Assembly (NCBI RefSeq): GCF_900107795.1
Contig: NZ_FNRL01000001.1
Coordinates: 120,544 to 184,543, forward strand
Length of the DNA: 64,000 nucleotides
Reading direction: 5' to 3'
Origin: Chitinophaga terrae (ex Kim and Jung 2007)
GTDB lineage: Bacteria > Bacteroidota > Bacteroidia > Chitinophagales > Chitinophagaceae
In this document: positions 43,853-52,333 of the stretch, in pieces
Layout: each line of letters opens with the position of its first letter
Numbering within the stretch: position 1 is the first letter of the stretch
Notes under the pieces: generated by a model
What the model saw: the letters and a program-made list of their open reading frames with translations, nothing else
Database searches by the model: none
Told to the model about the DNA's origin: nothing
Program-made: the position numbers and the translations under genes

Positions 43853-44180
43853 ACTACACTTCTGTGTTATTACCTGTTACAACAAATAAGAGAAAAATCA
43901 ACTATATAGATATTTAAATATTATTAGTAACTCTACTCCATAGCCATTTTAACAGAATATTAGCAGCTTTCTCACAATAACTTACTAAAAAGCAGGGAAC
44001 AAAAATTACAACTTTTATGGATGATGAAGATCTGGGCAGTGCGATATCTTTGCTGTATCAATATTCATCAGCTCCTATTTTCCTTATGCCGCGGTGAATA
44101 ATATCTAACCTATGCCATGGATGGGCTTTCAGTAATGAAAGCCTTTTTTAGTCAATAACTGAGAAATTATAAAATGAAAA
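43853..44180. other. Gene-poor stretch with a possible small transcript
   Basis: No conserved gene. Two overlapping 26-codon frames start at 44017 and 44021 and end before the hairpin at 44124-44149; neither resembles a known peptide. A small RNA or a decayed remainder of the interrupted sensor gene are both possible. Confidence 0.35.
44124..44149 (+). terminator. Terminator of an unassigned transcript
   Basis: GGCTTTCA-GTAA-TGAAAGCC followed by TTTTTT on the plus strand. The nearest recognised plus-strand gene is the interrupted sensor, 270 bp upstream, so it may end a small RNA. Confidence 0.8.
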
Positions 44181-44185
44181 AAGAA

Positions 44186-44215
44186 AGCCCTCCGAATAAT
44201 CGGAGGGCTCTTTTG
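44186..44215 (-). terminator. Terminator of the arginine decarboxylase gene
   Basis: AGCCCTCCGA-ATAA-TCGGAGGGCT is a perfect 10-bp stem flanked by A-rich and T-rich runs, so it may work on both strands. It lies 21 bp past the decarboxylase stop. Confidence 0.88.
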
Positions 44216-44236
44216 TAGGATTACTAACCCATTTTT

Positions 44237-45637
44237 TTAATAACCCAAAATCTTCAGCATACTCTGAGAAGTTTGTTCCTTCGCGTACAACCAGTCTTTC
44301 AATTGACCGTTCTTGTCGTACCCCACGATAACATGTTTTGGGGAAGGGATCAGGCAGTGTTTGATGCCGCCATAACCGCTCAGCTGATCCTGGTACGCTC
44401 CCGTATGGAAGAAGCCAATGTACAATGGCTCGCCAGACGCTTGCTGCTTAGGCAGGAACACAGCATTAATATGTTCTTCAGACGTATAAAAATCGTATCC
44501 GTCGCAGGTAAGTCCACCTAAATGTACTTCCTGGTATTCCTGGTCCCACTTATTGATAGGCAACATCAGGAATTTTTCACCAATACCCCAGGTATCTGGC
44601 AACGTGGTAATGAAAGAACTGTCGATCATATACCAGGATTCACGGTCGTTCTGCATTTTTTCACCCAACACACTGTAAATCACTGCGCCGCTCTCTCCTA
44701 CTGTGAATGATCCGAATTCAGTGAAAATATTAGGAACAGGCACTTTGTTCTTTTTGCACATGCTCTTAATATTTGCAACGATCTCGTTTACAATATAGTT
44801 GTAATCGTAATCGAACCCTAAAGAGTGCTTGATCGGGAAACCGCCGCCAATGTTGATGCTATCCAGTTCCGGACAGATCTTCTTCAACTGGCAGTAAAGG
44901 TTCAACACCCTGTTAAACTGGCTCCAGTAGTAGATATCGTCCTTAATCCCCTTGTTCATGAAGAAGTGCAGCATTTTCAGCTCAAACTTCTCGTTTCCCT
45001 TGATCTTATCTACATAATATTCCAGGATATCGCGGGGCGGTATACCCAGCCTGGATGTATAAAAGTCAAAGCTCGGTTCTTCCTCTGCAGCCACACGGAT
45101 ACCCAGTTTCACCTTATCTTTCGTACGTACGTTACGTTTATAGTCGTCCAGCTCCTCCTTATTGTCAAGAACCGGCATCACGTTACGGAACCCACTGTTG
45201 ATCAGCCTGGAAATAGCTCTTGTATATGCTTTGGTTTTGAAACCATTGCAGATGACATAAATGTCTTTATTGATCTTCTTTCTTTCATACAGCTTATTGA
45301 CAATATCAATGTCATAAGCAAACGAGGTTTCGATGTGAATCCCGTGTTTCAGGGCTTCCTCCATGATAAAAGAAAAATGCGAACTCTTCGTACAGTAACA
45401 GTAATAATACTGCCCCTCGTACCGGTTCTTTTTAATCGCCTCATGGAACATCTTCTTGGCCTTGTTGATCTGCATTCCGATCTTAGGGAGGTAGGTCAAC
45501 TTAAAAGGCGTACCATACTTGTCAATCAGCGCTTTAATGTTTAACCCGTTAAATTCCAGGTAGTTATCTTTCACTTCAAAGCCTTCCTGCGGAAACTCAA
45601 ATGTCTGCTTGACAAGGTCTGTGTAGGTGTTGTTCAT
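44237..45637 (-). CDS. speA: Arginine decarboxylase, fold-III PLP enzyme
   Basis: A 466-residue alanine-racemase-fold decarboxylase of the type annotated as biosynthetic arginine decarboxylase in Bacteroidota, giving agmatine for polyamine synthesis. The PLP lysine is Lys84 in YCTKSSHF; SINIGGGFPIKHS binds the cofactor phosphate; EFGSFTVGESGA and GGLTCDGYD complete the active site, and GAYQ near the C-terminus is typical. It is shorter than the 630-residue E. coli SpeA. Single gene with its own terminator. A related diamino-acid substrate cannot be ruled out by reading alone. Confidence 0.85.
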   Translation of the reverse strand: MNNTYTDLVKQTFEFPQEGFEVKDNYLEFNGLNIKALIDKYGTPFKLTYLPKIGMQINKAKKMFHEAIKKNRYEGQYYYCYCTKSSHFSFIMEEALKHGIHIETSFAYDIDIVNKLYERKKINKDIYVICNGFKTKAYTRAISRLINSGFRNVMPVLDNKEELDDYKRNVRTKDKVKLGIRVAAEEEPSFDFYTSRLGIPPRDILEYYVDKIKGNEKFELKMLHFFMNKGIKDDIYYWSQFNRVLNLYCQLKKICPELDSINIGGGFPIKHSLGFDYDYNYIVNEIVANIKSMCKKNKVPVPNIFTEFGSFTVGESGAVIYSVLGEKMQNDRESWYMIDSSFITTLPDTWGIGEKFLMLPINKWDQEYQEVHLGGLTCDGYDFYTSEEHINAVFLPKQQASGEPLYIGFFHTGAYQDQLSGYGGIKHCLIPSPKHVIVGYDKNGQLKDWLYAKEQTSQSMLKILGY

Positions 45638-45890
45638 TTAATACTGCAAATGAATTTTAGGAATTAGTAATAGAAACATCAGGATAACAATCCTCTTTTC
45701 CCTCACTGGGAAACTCCTGGTTTACACACCTACGTCAGTTCGAACCCCAGCAAAATAGGTTGCAAATCTAAATATTTTGTTGATTGCCTCGTTAATTTTT
45801 TTCGGGCGTAAATTGTTAAAAGACAGTAGTTAGATTAACAGATATGATAGTAAATATAAATCAATAATTTACGCAGCCAAAATTAATATT

Positions 45891-46517
45891 TTAACTCAAC
45901 ACTTCCAGGCTTTGTTTTCCCTCGCAAAATAACAGGTCCAGGATGCTCAAATTACGGATAAATCCTATGCGTTCCTGGAACACCTGGGTGTACTCCGGCT
46001 CGCCAAAAACAGCCGGCTCAGGCAGGATGCTGTCCCTGGCATCTGTAACCGACGGATCAACGACTTCTTTCTGGTATTCTTTCGTAAAAATTACCGGCAC
46101 TTTTAATCCCAACTGCTTGTTAGCCCACTCCAGGCAAGCCATATTCCAGTCGAGCAGGTAGTTGAACGGCCTGGTGTACAACGTTTCCAGCTCCGGCTCA
46201 TAATACTCAAACCAGGGCGAACGGCGATAAGCCGAAACCAGGGTTTTCCAGTGCTGACCCTGCCACTTTTCTTCGTTGCTGATCTTTATATCTTTCATTA
46301 CCGTACGCTGGTTCTTGCCTTTAGACAACGGTACGCTCAGGGTAATCCGACCATTAGGCCCCGCTATATAACAACGGTTTCGATAGCTTACCTTCTGGTA
46401 ATGCTCAAACTGCTCCAGTTGCAGGGTGTCGCATTTTACCAAAGCCTTGTAAACTTCAATAGGCGGAAAATATTGAGATTCAATCAGTAATACTTTTCCA
46501 TCTGCCTGTTCTGTCAT
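45891..46517 (-). CDS. WbqC-family protein
   Basis: About 208 residues of the WbqC family: VLLIESQYFPPIEVYKALVKCD, EHYQKVSYRNRCYIAGPNGRITLSVPLSKG, KDIKISNEEKWQGQHWKTLVSAYRRSPWFEYYEPELETLY. WbqC genes occur in O-antigen and polysaccharide clusters and near signal-peptidase genes; the reaction is unclear. I start at the ATG at 46517; the longer frame begins with TTG. Divergent from a LEA-type lipoprotein. Confidence 0.88.
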   Translation of the reverse strand: MTEQADGKVLLIESQYFPPIEVYKALVKCDTLQLEQFEHYQKVSYRNRCYIAGPNGRITLSVPLSKGKNQRTVMKDIKISNEEKWQGQHWKTLVSAYRRSPWFEYYEPELETLYTRPFNYLLDWNMACLEWANKQLGLKVPVIFTKEYQKEVVDPSVTDARDSILPEPAVFGEPEYTQVFQERIGFIRNLSILDLLFCEGKQSLEVLS

Positions 46518-46801
46518 GTTATCTGAGTTAAGGACCAACCAGCCCGTTTATAAAAATGCTATTCCAATTCCCGGCCTAAAACCCTATACAGTTCATACTC
46601 AGTATATTGACGTTTTTTTGCCAGGGCGCAAAAATACTAAAGATTCACTCAACTTCAGCGGAAAGATGAACCACAAGATAACCAGCTTCAAAACCCGCCA
46701 TCCCGGCCACCGTTAAATCTTTCCCAATTCAATTCTTTCCTTTTTGAGAACTAAGTCCTTTGCTGTAGGTTTACAGGAATTTTTCAATCCCGGGGATTTA
46801 T

Positions 46802-47254
46802 ATGAAACTTGTCAAAATATTTGTTGCTTTATTGTTAGTGGTGATGATCAGCTCTTGCGAAAAGAACCAGGATATCCAGTTCGTAAGGGTAGCAGGGTTA
46901 GACCTGGATGAGCTGGGCATGTCTAAAAGCGTGGTAAAGCTTACCCTTGCCTATTACAACCCTAACAAATACAGGCTGCAACTGAAAGACGCCAATTTCG
47001 ACCTGTTCATAGACGACACCCAGGTAGGCCATTCCATCCAGGACACTACCATTGCCATCCCGGCCCGCGATACTTTCTATTTCCCTGTCAAACTCGAAGT
47101 GAATATGGCAAACGTCATGAAAAACGCATTGGGTTTACTGGGTAATAAAGAAGTTACTATTAAAGCCACCGGTAACTGTAAAGTAGGTAAGGCAGGGATC
47201 TGGGTACCCTTCCCTATCAAATGCGAAACCAAACAGGCGCTGAATTTCTTCTGA
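46802..47254 (+). CDS. LEA-type-2 (WHy-like) lipoprotein
   Basis: A 150-residue predicted lipoprotein with lipobox ISSC (Cys19) followed by EKNQDIQF. The rest fits the LEA-2/WHy beta-sandwich: SVVKLTLAYYNPNKYRLQLKDANFDLFIDDTQVGH, IPARDTFYFPVKLEVNM, KEVTIKATGNCKVGKAGIWVPFPI. The family is linked to desiccation and membrane stress in other organisms; its role here is unknown. Single gene converging with a hypothetical gene. Confidence 0.8.
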   Translation: MKLVKIFVALLLVVMISSCEKNQDIQFVRVAGLDLDELGMSKSVVKLTLAYYNPNKYRLQLKDANFDLFIDDTQVGHSIQDTTIAIPARDTFYFPVKLEVNMANVMKNALGLLGNKEVTIKATGNCKVGKAGIWVPFPIKCETKQALNFF

Positions 47255-47286
47255 TCCCTTTAACGGGAACAGGCATACGAAATTTG

Positions 47287-47838
47287 TCAGGTTGTTTCCA
47301 AAAGGTCAACCAACTCCAGCAAGTGCCGGCATTCCTTCAAACTCCGGATCGGCGATAAACCGATCATCTCTCTCAGCCTGTTAATATCTGCCAGCTGATC
47401 GCCGCTTAAACGCCCATCTCGCTTAGCCGCCTCATAAAGCAGGGCTGTTTTCAGCGCAGTTGCCTTGATCCGCCTGGTATGAGGCACATGCCTGCCCGGA
47501 TGTACATGCACAAATCTTTCTCCTGCTGCAAACCTGAGCGTCCATACAGCATGGTCGCTGAGCGTTACAGGGATATAGTCCCCCCGCGAAGCAAGATATT
47601 CCCGGTAAACAGTACGGTCGGTAATGCCGTTTTCCCCCAGGAAAGAGGCAATTTCTTTGAAAATAGCCCGGGGAGGGAGTTTCCCGGTATACATATCCAT
47701 TTGGGAAGAGCCCAGTTTTAACAGCAGCGGGAAGAGGGCTTCAAAACCGGTATGGGACAAAATATCATATAATACCCCCAGGTGATGTTTCAGGGGATTA
47801 AATAAAAAAGGAACAGGCAACTCTTCTTCTTTCATCAT
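47287..47838 (-). CDS. Hypothetical protein (start codon inside a terminator-like hairpin)
   Basis: A soluble protein of about 183 residues that I do not recognise. It is helical, with PVPFLFNPLKHHLGVLYDIL, a basic central stretch (VHVHPGRHVPHTRRIKATALK) and Leu-rich helices near the C-terminus (MIGLSPIRSLKECRHLLELVDLL). The frame is open from a TTG at 47877, but the first ATG pair is at 47838, which lies in the loop of the hairpin at 47806-47870. It follows the HMA gene on the same strand. Confidence 0.65.
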   Translation of the reverse strand: MMKEEELPVPFLFNPLKHHLGVLYDILSHTGFEALFPLLLKLGSSQMDMYTGKLPPRAIFKEIASFLGENGITDRTVYREYLASRGDYIPVTLSDHAVWTLRFAAGERFVHVHPGRHVPHTRRIKATALKTALLYEAAKRDGRLSGDQLADINRLREMIGLSPIRSLKECRHLLELVDLLETT

Positions 47839-47870
47839 AGTATGCAGAATTAAAGTTGCCTGTTCCTTTT
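47806..47870 (-). terminator. 16-bp hairpin plus T run between HMA gene and next gene
   Basis: On the minus strand AAAAGGAACAGGCAAC and GTTGCCTGTTCCTTTT pair perfectly over 16 bp with a 33-nt loop, followed by TTATTT. It looks like the HMA gene's terminator, but its second arm is inside the coding region of the next gene and its loop holds the ATG at 47838, so it may act as an attenuator. Confidence 0.7.
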
Positions 47871-47882
47871 CTATCAAAACAA

Positions 47883-48254
47883 TTAGTGTTTCTTATCCAT
47901 TCCACCGCCATCTTCCGGCTTTTTGCAGCAGGTAGGCAGCTTGGCGTAAGACTCAGGGTTCGCGGTAACATTGTCTGCATCGTAACCAGCGTTGGCAATA
48001 CCGGTTTTGATGTTTTCGATGTTAGTACGGTCTGTGAAATATTTTACTGTGGTAATATGCTTCTTTACATCCACTTTTACAGATTGCACACCTTCTTCCC
48101 TGGTCATATACCTTTCAATACGGTTCTTGCAGGACTCGCATTGTACGGTTGGTGTACTGATCTTAACAGTTTCGATGGCTTTCTGCTTCTGTTGTGCCAT
48201 TGTGGTACCGGTACCAACAAATAACATCAATAGGAATAATTTCAGGATACGCAT
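47883..48254 (-). CDS. Secreted heavy-metal-associated (HMA) domain protein
   Basis: A 123-residue protein with a signal peptide (1-21, ending TTMAQQ) and one HMA domain (about 27-95) with the metal motif CESC at 39-42 in TPTVQCESCKNRIERYM. A CxC-like TCCKK and a His end lie in the tail and could add metal ligands. It is likely a periplasmic copper or other soft-metal binder. Its terminator-like hairpin overlaps the following gene. Confidence 0.88.
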   Translation of the reverse strand: MRILKLFLLMLFVGTGTTMAQQKQKAIETVKISTPTVQCESCKNRIERYMTREEGVQSVKVDVKKHITTVKYFTDRTNIENIKTGIANAGYDADNVTANPESYAKLPTCCKKPEDGGGMDKKH

Positions 48255-48303
48255 AGTTATGATTATTAGAACCCGAATATACGAAAAAAGTTAAATGCCC
48301 TGG

Positions 48304-48939
48304 TTATCTGCCCCACTGGTCGGGAGCTGCTCTCCATGCTTGCAAAGTAGCGGTTTCCTCGGCAGATACCATTCCTTTTTCCTGCGCCAGCGCGATCAGT
48401 GCGTTATAATTGCTTAACGAATAGAAAGGCACCCCGGCTGCTTCAAACGCTTTCACCGCGATGTCGAAACCATAGTTGAAGATGGAAACCATCCCTACTA
48501 CCTCGCCACCGGCAGCCCTGATAGCCTGCACCGCTTCCAGGCTGCTTTTGCCTGTTGAGATCAGGTCTTCCACTACCACTACCTGCTGGCCCGGCTGTAA
48601 CACGCCTTCTATCTGGTTGCCCATCCCATGTTCTTTAGGTTTGGAACGAACGTAGATAAATGGCAGCTTCAGCTGGTCGGCGATCAATGCGCCATGAGGA
48701 ATACCCGCAGTGGCTACGCCTGCAATCACCGCAGCGTCAGGAAACGTGCTGAACACCAGGTTAGAGAGTTCTGATTTGATATAATCCCTCACATAGGGAT
48801 AAGACAATGTTTTACGGTTATCGCAATAGATAGGCGACTTCCAGCCAGACGCCCAGGTGAATGGAGCGGCAGGACTCAATTTCACTGCCTGTACCTGCAG
48901 TAATTTTTCTGCAACTTGTTTTTCGCTTATTGTACTCAT
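48304..48939 (-). CDS. pyrE: Orotate phosphoribosyltransferase
   Basis: Adds phosphoribose from PRPP to orotate in pyrimidine synthesis. The 211-residue length is typical. The PRPP motif VVVVEDLISTG is at 120-130, and FTWASGWKSPIYCDNRKTLSYP and YVRSKPKEHGMGNQIEG contain the orotate and pyrophosphate contacts. Divergent from the NUDIX gene across 116 bp. Confidence 0.97.
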   Translation of the reverse strand: MSTISEKQVAEKLLQVQAVKLSPAAPFTWASGWKSPIYCDNRKTLSYPYVRDYIKSELSNLVFSTFPDAAVIAGVATAGIPHGALIADQLKLPFIYVRSKPKEHGMGNQIEGVLQPGQQVVVVEDLISTGKSSLEAVQAIRAAGGEVVGMVSIFNYGFDIAVKAFEAAGVPFYSLSNYNALIALAQEKGMVSAEETATLQAWRAAPDQWGR

Positions 48940-49043
48940 ACGAGCGCCAAAAGTACTACCATTTTTATAATTAATCGCGCTTTTAAGGTAACAGCTCTTC
49001 TATTCTTTTTGTATCTTATTTTATATTTTTTCATCCTCATTCT

Positions 49044-49051
49044 TACATTTG
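49044..49051 (+). promoter_or_regulatory. -7 box for the NUDIX gene, possibly leaderless
   Basis: TACATTTG fits TAnnTTTG and ends only four bases before the A of the ATG at 49056, so transcription would start at or near the start codon. No TTTG was found 19 bases upstream. Confidence 0.4.
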
Positions 49052-49055
49052 CGTC

Positions 49056-49676
49056 ATGCAAGAAAACATCACCATCTATCTGAACGAGCGGCCTTTATTA
49101 CTCAGTGCGGCATCTTCCCCGATCCCTGCACATCTTTCGGAAGCCAAGGTTTATGAAAATCCTGACAGCAAGAAAATGGAATCCGTTTTACAAAAACTGG
49201 AAGACGGAAAAAAAGAAGCGGCTGTTTTTGTAGCACCTGACGTGAACCAGTTGCTGAAAAAAGTTAGCTTGCATTTTACTCCTATCGTAGCCGCCGGTGG
49301 ACTGATCACCAATCCGGGCGGCGATATCCTGATGCTTTTCCGCAGGGGGAAATGGGACCTCCCCAAAGGGAAACAAGACCCGGGAGAAGATCTCGAAACC
49401 TGCGCCCTCAGGGAAGTAAAAGAAGAAACAGGATTATTCAACGTCACCCTCGATCATAAGCTGACAGAAACTTTTCATTACTACCCTATGAAAAGCAAAA
49501 AGGTATTGAAGCATACTTACTGGTATAAGATGTCTTTCACCGGCACGGAACTTACCGTACCGCAGATAGAGGAAGATATACTGGATATTGAATGGATCAA
49601 ACCACAGAACGTGAATAAGTACCTTAAATTCTCATACGCCAACATCCGTGAAGTCTTCCGCGCCGCGGATATCTAG
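49056..49676 (+). CDS. NUDIX hydrolase
   Basis: A 206-residue pyrophosphohydrolase acting on a nucleoside-diphosphate derivative. The Nudix box is perfect: Gly105, Glu111, Arg119-Glu120, Glu123-Glu124 and Gly126 in the GX5EX7REUXEEXGU pattern. The first 75 residues form a separate N-terminal segment. The substrate cannot be told from sequence. The stop codon is one base from the left arm of the palindrome at 49675-49886. Confidence 0.93.
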   Translation: MQENITIYLNERPLLLSAASSPIPAHLSEAKVYENPDSKKMESVLQKLEDGKKEAAVFVAPDVNQLLKKVSLHFTPIVAAGGLITNPGGDILMLFRRGKWDLPKGKQDPGEDLETCALREVKEETGLFNVTLDHKLTETFHYYPMKSKKVLKHTYWYKMSFTGTELTVPQIEEDILDIEWIKPQNVNKYLKFSYANIREVFRAADI

Positions 49677-49886
49677 TTTCACGGAGAGGTTTCACGCAAA
49701 GACGCAAAGAAGCAAAGAGCGCAAAGATTTTTGTTTTAAGTAAAATAAGAAAGCAAAGGAGGGGAGATTATGTTATTTGTTATATAACACAATCTCCCTC
49801 CTTTGCTTCTTAAAATCCGCTTCGGTCAAAAAATCTTTGCGCTCTTTGCTTCTTTGCGTCTTTGCGTGAAACCTCTCCGTGAACTA
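49675..49886. repeat. Dispersed GCAAAG palindromic element, copy 2 (perfect 55-bp arms)
   Basis: The outer arms 49678-49732 and 49829-49883 are perfect reverse complements over 55 bases; they consist of GCAAAG-type words such as ACGCAAAGA and AGCGCAAAGA. A second inner inverted repeat (AAGCAAAGGAGG ... CCTCCTTTGCTT) lies between them around a TATATAAC-like centre. The outer ends abut the TAG stops of the two convergent genes (49674-49676 and 49884-49886). The same words in the same order occur in copy 1 at 2621-2796. Confidence 0.9.
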
Positions 49887-50315
49887 CTTTTTATCGCGGA
49901 CAGCCACAGTAAGGCGGCTTACGCAGATGAGTTTATGTTCGTCGTCTGTGATGCGGATGTCCCAAACGTGGCTGGAGCCGCCGATATGCAAGGGTCTGGC
50001 CATTGCATGTACATAGCCGCTTCTTACTCCCCGTACATGGTTGGCATTGATCTCCATCCCTACGCAGATCTGCTTTGCGGGATCTATGATCAGCGCCGAT
50101 CCGATGCTGCCCGCTGTTTCTGCCAGGGCGGCGGAAGCGCCTCCGTGAAGCAGGCCGTAAGGCTGTATGGTACGATGATCTACCGGCATCATCAATCTTA
50201 AATAATCAGGACCTATCTCCGTAAATTCCATCCCCAGCCATTCGCCCATAGTGCCTTTTCCGTGTTCATTCAACTGGTCTAATGAAATATCTTTGGAATG
50301 CCAGATCGTTTTCAT
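49884..50315 (-). CDS. Hotdog-fold thioesterase (PaaI/YbdB type)
   Basis: A 143-residue acyl-CoA thioesterase-like protein: GTMGEWLGMEFTEIG, MPVDHRTIQPYGLLHGGASAALAETAGSIGS and VGMEINANHVRGVRSGYVHAMARPLHIG. The HGG-x-x-x-x-x-x-E core with Glu in AALAET matches the PaaI/EntH branch, whose members cleave phenylacetyl-, benzoyl- or DHNA-CoA. It is the last gene of the DUF3822-rsmD-coaD run, 4 bp after coaD. Confidence 0.9.
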   Translation of the reverse strand: MKTIWHSKDISLDQLNEHGKGTMGEWLGMEFTEIGPDYLRLMMPVDHRTIQPYGLLHGGASAALAETAGSIGSALIIDPAKQICVGMEINANHVRGVRSGYVHAMARPLHIGGSSHVWDIRITDDEHKLICVSRLTVAVRDKK

Positions 50316-50319
50316 ACAA

Positions 50320-50796
50320 CTACTTTTTTAAGTTCTTTATTCCTTCCAATACTGCTGCGGGCAGGAAAGAAGATACATCTCCTCCGTACCTGTAAATATC
50401 TCTTACTAATGTAGAGGCTATTGCAGAATATTTGGGAACGGGGGTCAGGAAAATTGTTTCAATTTCAGGCGCAATAGCCCGGTTGGCATCAGCGATCGCT
50501 TTCTCGTATTCGAAATCACTGACATAACGAATACCACGCAGGATATACCGGGCGCCGATTTGCTTGCAAAAGTCGATGGTCAGGCCGGAATAAGCGGCTA
50601 CGTCAACCTTCGGCTCATTCTTGTATATCTCTTTTATCCAGGCAATACGGTCTTCCAGGTTGAACATAGGGGCCTTGCTGCTGTTCAATCCAATACCGAT
50701 CACAATCTTGTCGAATAATTCTATTCCCCTGTCGAGTATATCCGTATGTCCTAAAGTGATCGGATCGAAAGTTCCCGGAAATAAACAAATTCTCAT
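50320..50796 (-). CDS. coaD: Phosphopantetheine adenylyltransferase
   Basis: Catalyses the fourth step of coenzyme A synthesis. The 158-residue protein has the nucleotidyltransferase motif PGTFDPITLGH at 7-17, RGIRYVSDFEYEKAIADANR for 4'-phosphopantetheine binding and the ISSxLVR-like ASTLVRDI near the end. It sits between rsmD (20 bp) and the thioesterase (4 bp) in one operon, a common rsmD-coaD arrangement. Confidence 0.97.
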   Translation of the reverse strand: MRICLFPGTFDPITLGHTDILDRGIELFDKIVIGIGLNSSKAPMFNLEDRIAWIKEIYKNEPKVDVAAYSGLTIDFCKQIGARYILRGIRYVSDFEYEKAIADANRAIAPEIETIFLTPVPKYSAIASTLVRDIYRYGGDVSSFLPAAVLEGIKNLKK

Positions 50797-50816
50797 AATA
50801 TCTTGGGATAGTTGCG

Positions 50817-51371
50817 TTACTTCTTAAGCGAATCTCTGTTGATGAAGATAGAAAAGACCGTTTCTCCATAATTCCGCTCCGACCGGTACCAGGAGTAGTC
50901 TTTAAATTTATTCTGTTGGGTATGTTCTATTACCAGCCAGCCCTCAGGGTTCAGCATCTCTTTTTCAAATACTATTAAAGGCAGCTGGTCCAGCGTTTCC
51001 ATCATATATGGAGGATCTGCAAAAATGAGATCAAATTTTTCCGTGCATTGCTGCAGGTATTTGAACACGTCCGTTTTTACCAGCTTCATACCTTCAATGT
51101 CCAGCGCGGTAGCGGTTTTACTGATAAAAGCCGCCATGGCAGGATCTTTCTCCACGATCGTCAGGTCTGTTGCGCCTCTCGACGCCAGTTCATAAGTGAT
51201 GCTGCCTGTTCCGCCGAAAAGATCCAATGTTTTTAAGGTTGAGATATCGAGGTTGTTCTCTAATATATTAAACAGACCGCCTTTTGCGATGTCTGTTGTT
51301 GGCCGCGTGTGCGGCATCCTGGTAGGCGGTTGTATCTTTCTGCCTCCACTGTTTCCTCCGATTATACGCAT
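50817..51371 (-). CDS. rsmD: 16S rRNA (guanine966-N2)-methyltransferase
   Basis: A 184-residue SAM-dependent enzyme that methylates G966 of 16S rRNA. It shows the N-terminal MRIIGGNSGGRKI and RPTTDIAKGGLFNIL, the SAM loop DLFGGTGS (50-57) and the catalytic DPPY (119-122). It overlaps DUF3822 by 10 bp and precedes coaD by 20 bp. Confidence 0.95.
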   Translation of the reverse strand: MRIIGGNSGGRKIQPPTRMPHTRPTTDIAKGGLFNILENNLDISTLKTLDLFGGTGSITYELASRGATDLTIVEKDPAMAAFISKTATALDIEGMKLVKTDVFKYLQQCTEKFDLIFADPPYMMETLDQLPLIVFEKEMLNPEGWLVIEHTQQNKFKDYSWYRSERNYGETVFSIFINRDSLKK

Positions 51372-52237
51372 AATGCCAGGGCATACAAATTATGAAAATA
51401 ATAACCCGGTATCTCCTGCATCTTTGTGATGTAGCTAAGTCCCGGTACCCGCTGGATCCACTCCAGTTGCGGAATGAATTTATACATTTCCTGGTAAACA
51501 GAAGTATCTGTTGCCACTGCTCCTCCCAGCTTCACTTTTACTTTTTGCTCGTCCAGGCCTAATTGCCGTAACAGGTTCACCACTGTATATACGACGTCCA
51601 GCCCTTCTACGAATGCTGCTTCCTTCTGGATCTGCAACTGCCCGTTCCTGAAAACAGTGATCGTAAAACGCTGTTCTTCTATCTCAACAAAGGCAATACC
51701 CGCGCTGTGATTGAAATCCAGGTCCATAGGGTAAGATTGCAACAAGGCTGTATTGGCGTGCAGTATCAGGTCGGTGGAGAACTCCTTCCTTAGAAAACCC
51801 AACAGGTCTTTATCTACGCTATAGATATTCACCATGGGCAACTGTTCTTCCTGATCTACCAGTATAGCTTCCTGTATCCTTTCCGGGAAAGAAAAATGCA
51901 GGTAGTCTTTTTTCAGGGAAGGAAGGTAATAGGCAGATGGCACTAATACACTGTTACCTGTCTTGAAGGCCAGTAAAACGGATTTAAAGGCTGTCAGCAA
52001 CAATTTGTCTGTATCAAATACCTGTTCGATCATTTCCAGGTCGGCCAATGCCAGCTTGCTGGGCGTGTACTGATAAGATTTTAATGCCAGGAATTTCTTA
52101 GCCACAGCATCAAACACCACATAACTAAATGTTCCGTTACCCACCATCACTAACAAATTACAGGCAGTAAGATCCGTTTCCAGTAGTGTTTCATCATCTA
52201 CAGCAAAAGACGGATATATGTTGTAAGCTACGGGCAT
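51362..52237 (-). CDS. DUF3822 family protein
   Basis: A 291-residue protein of the Bacteroidota DUF3822 family: SFAVDDETLLETDLTACNLLVMVG, SYVVFDAVAKKFLALKSYQY and IAFVEIEEQRFTITVFRNGQLQ recall an actin/hexokinase-type fold with two related halves. No function is known. It overlaps rsmD by 10 bp at its end, the usual position in this phylum. Divergent from the MATE gene. Confidence 0.88.
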   Translation of the reverse strand: MPVAYNIYPSFAVDDETLLETDLTACNLLVMVGNGTFSYVVFDAVAKKFLALKSYQYTPSKLALADLEMIEQVFDTDKLLLTAFKSVLLAFKTGNSVLVPSAYYLPSLKKDYLHFSFPERIQEAILVDQEEQLPMVNIYSVDKDLLGFLRKEFSTDLILHANTALLQSYPMDLDFNHSAGIAFVEIEEQRFTITVFRNGQLQIQKEAAFVEGLDVVYTVVNLLRQLGLDEQKVKVKLGGAVATDTSVYQEMYKFIPQLEWIQRVPGLSYITKMQEIPGYYFHNLYALALCV

Positions 52238-52333
52238 ACTATTCCATTCAAAATGAATTACAATAATAATCTTTTTCAGTTATTGGAAAAGCCCTTTTGT
52301 TCTTTTATGTCGGGAGAATGACGACAATAAAGC

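Noticed and set aside
48304..48939. Riboswitch or pyrimidine attenuator before pyrE
   Set aside because: The 116-bp gap to the NUDIX gene shows no convincing hairpin pair or conserved motif.
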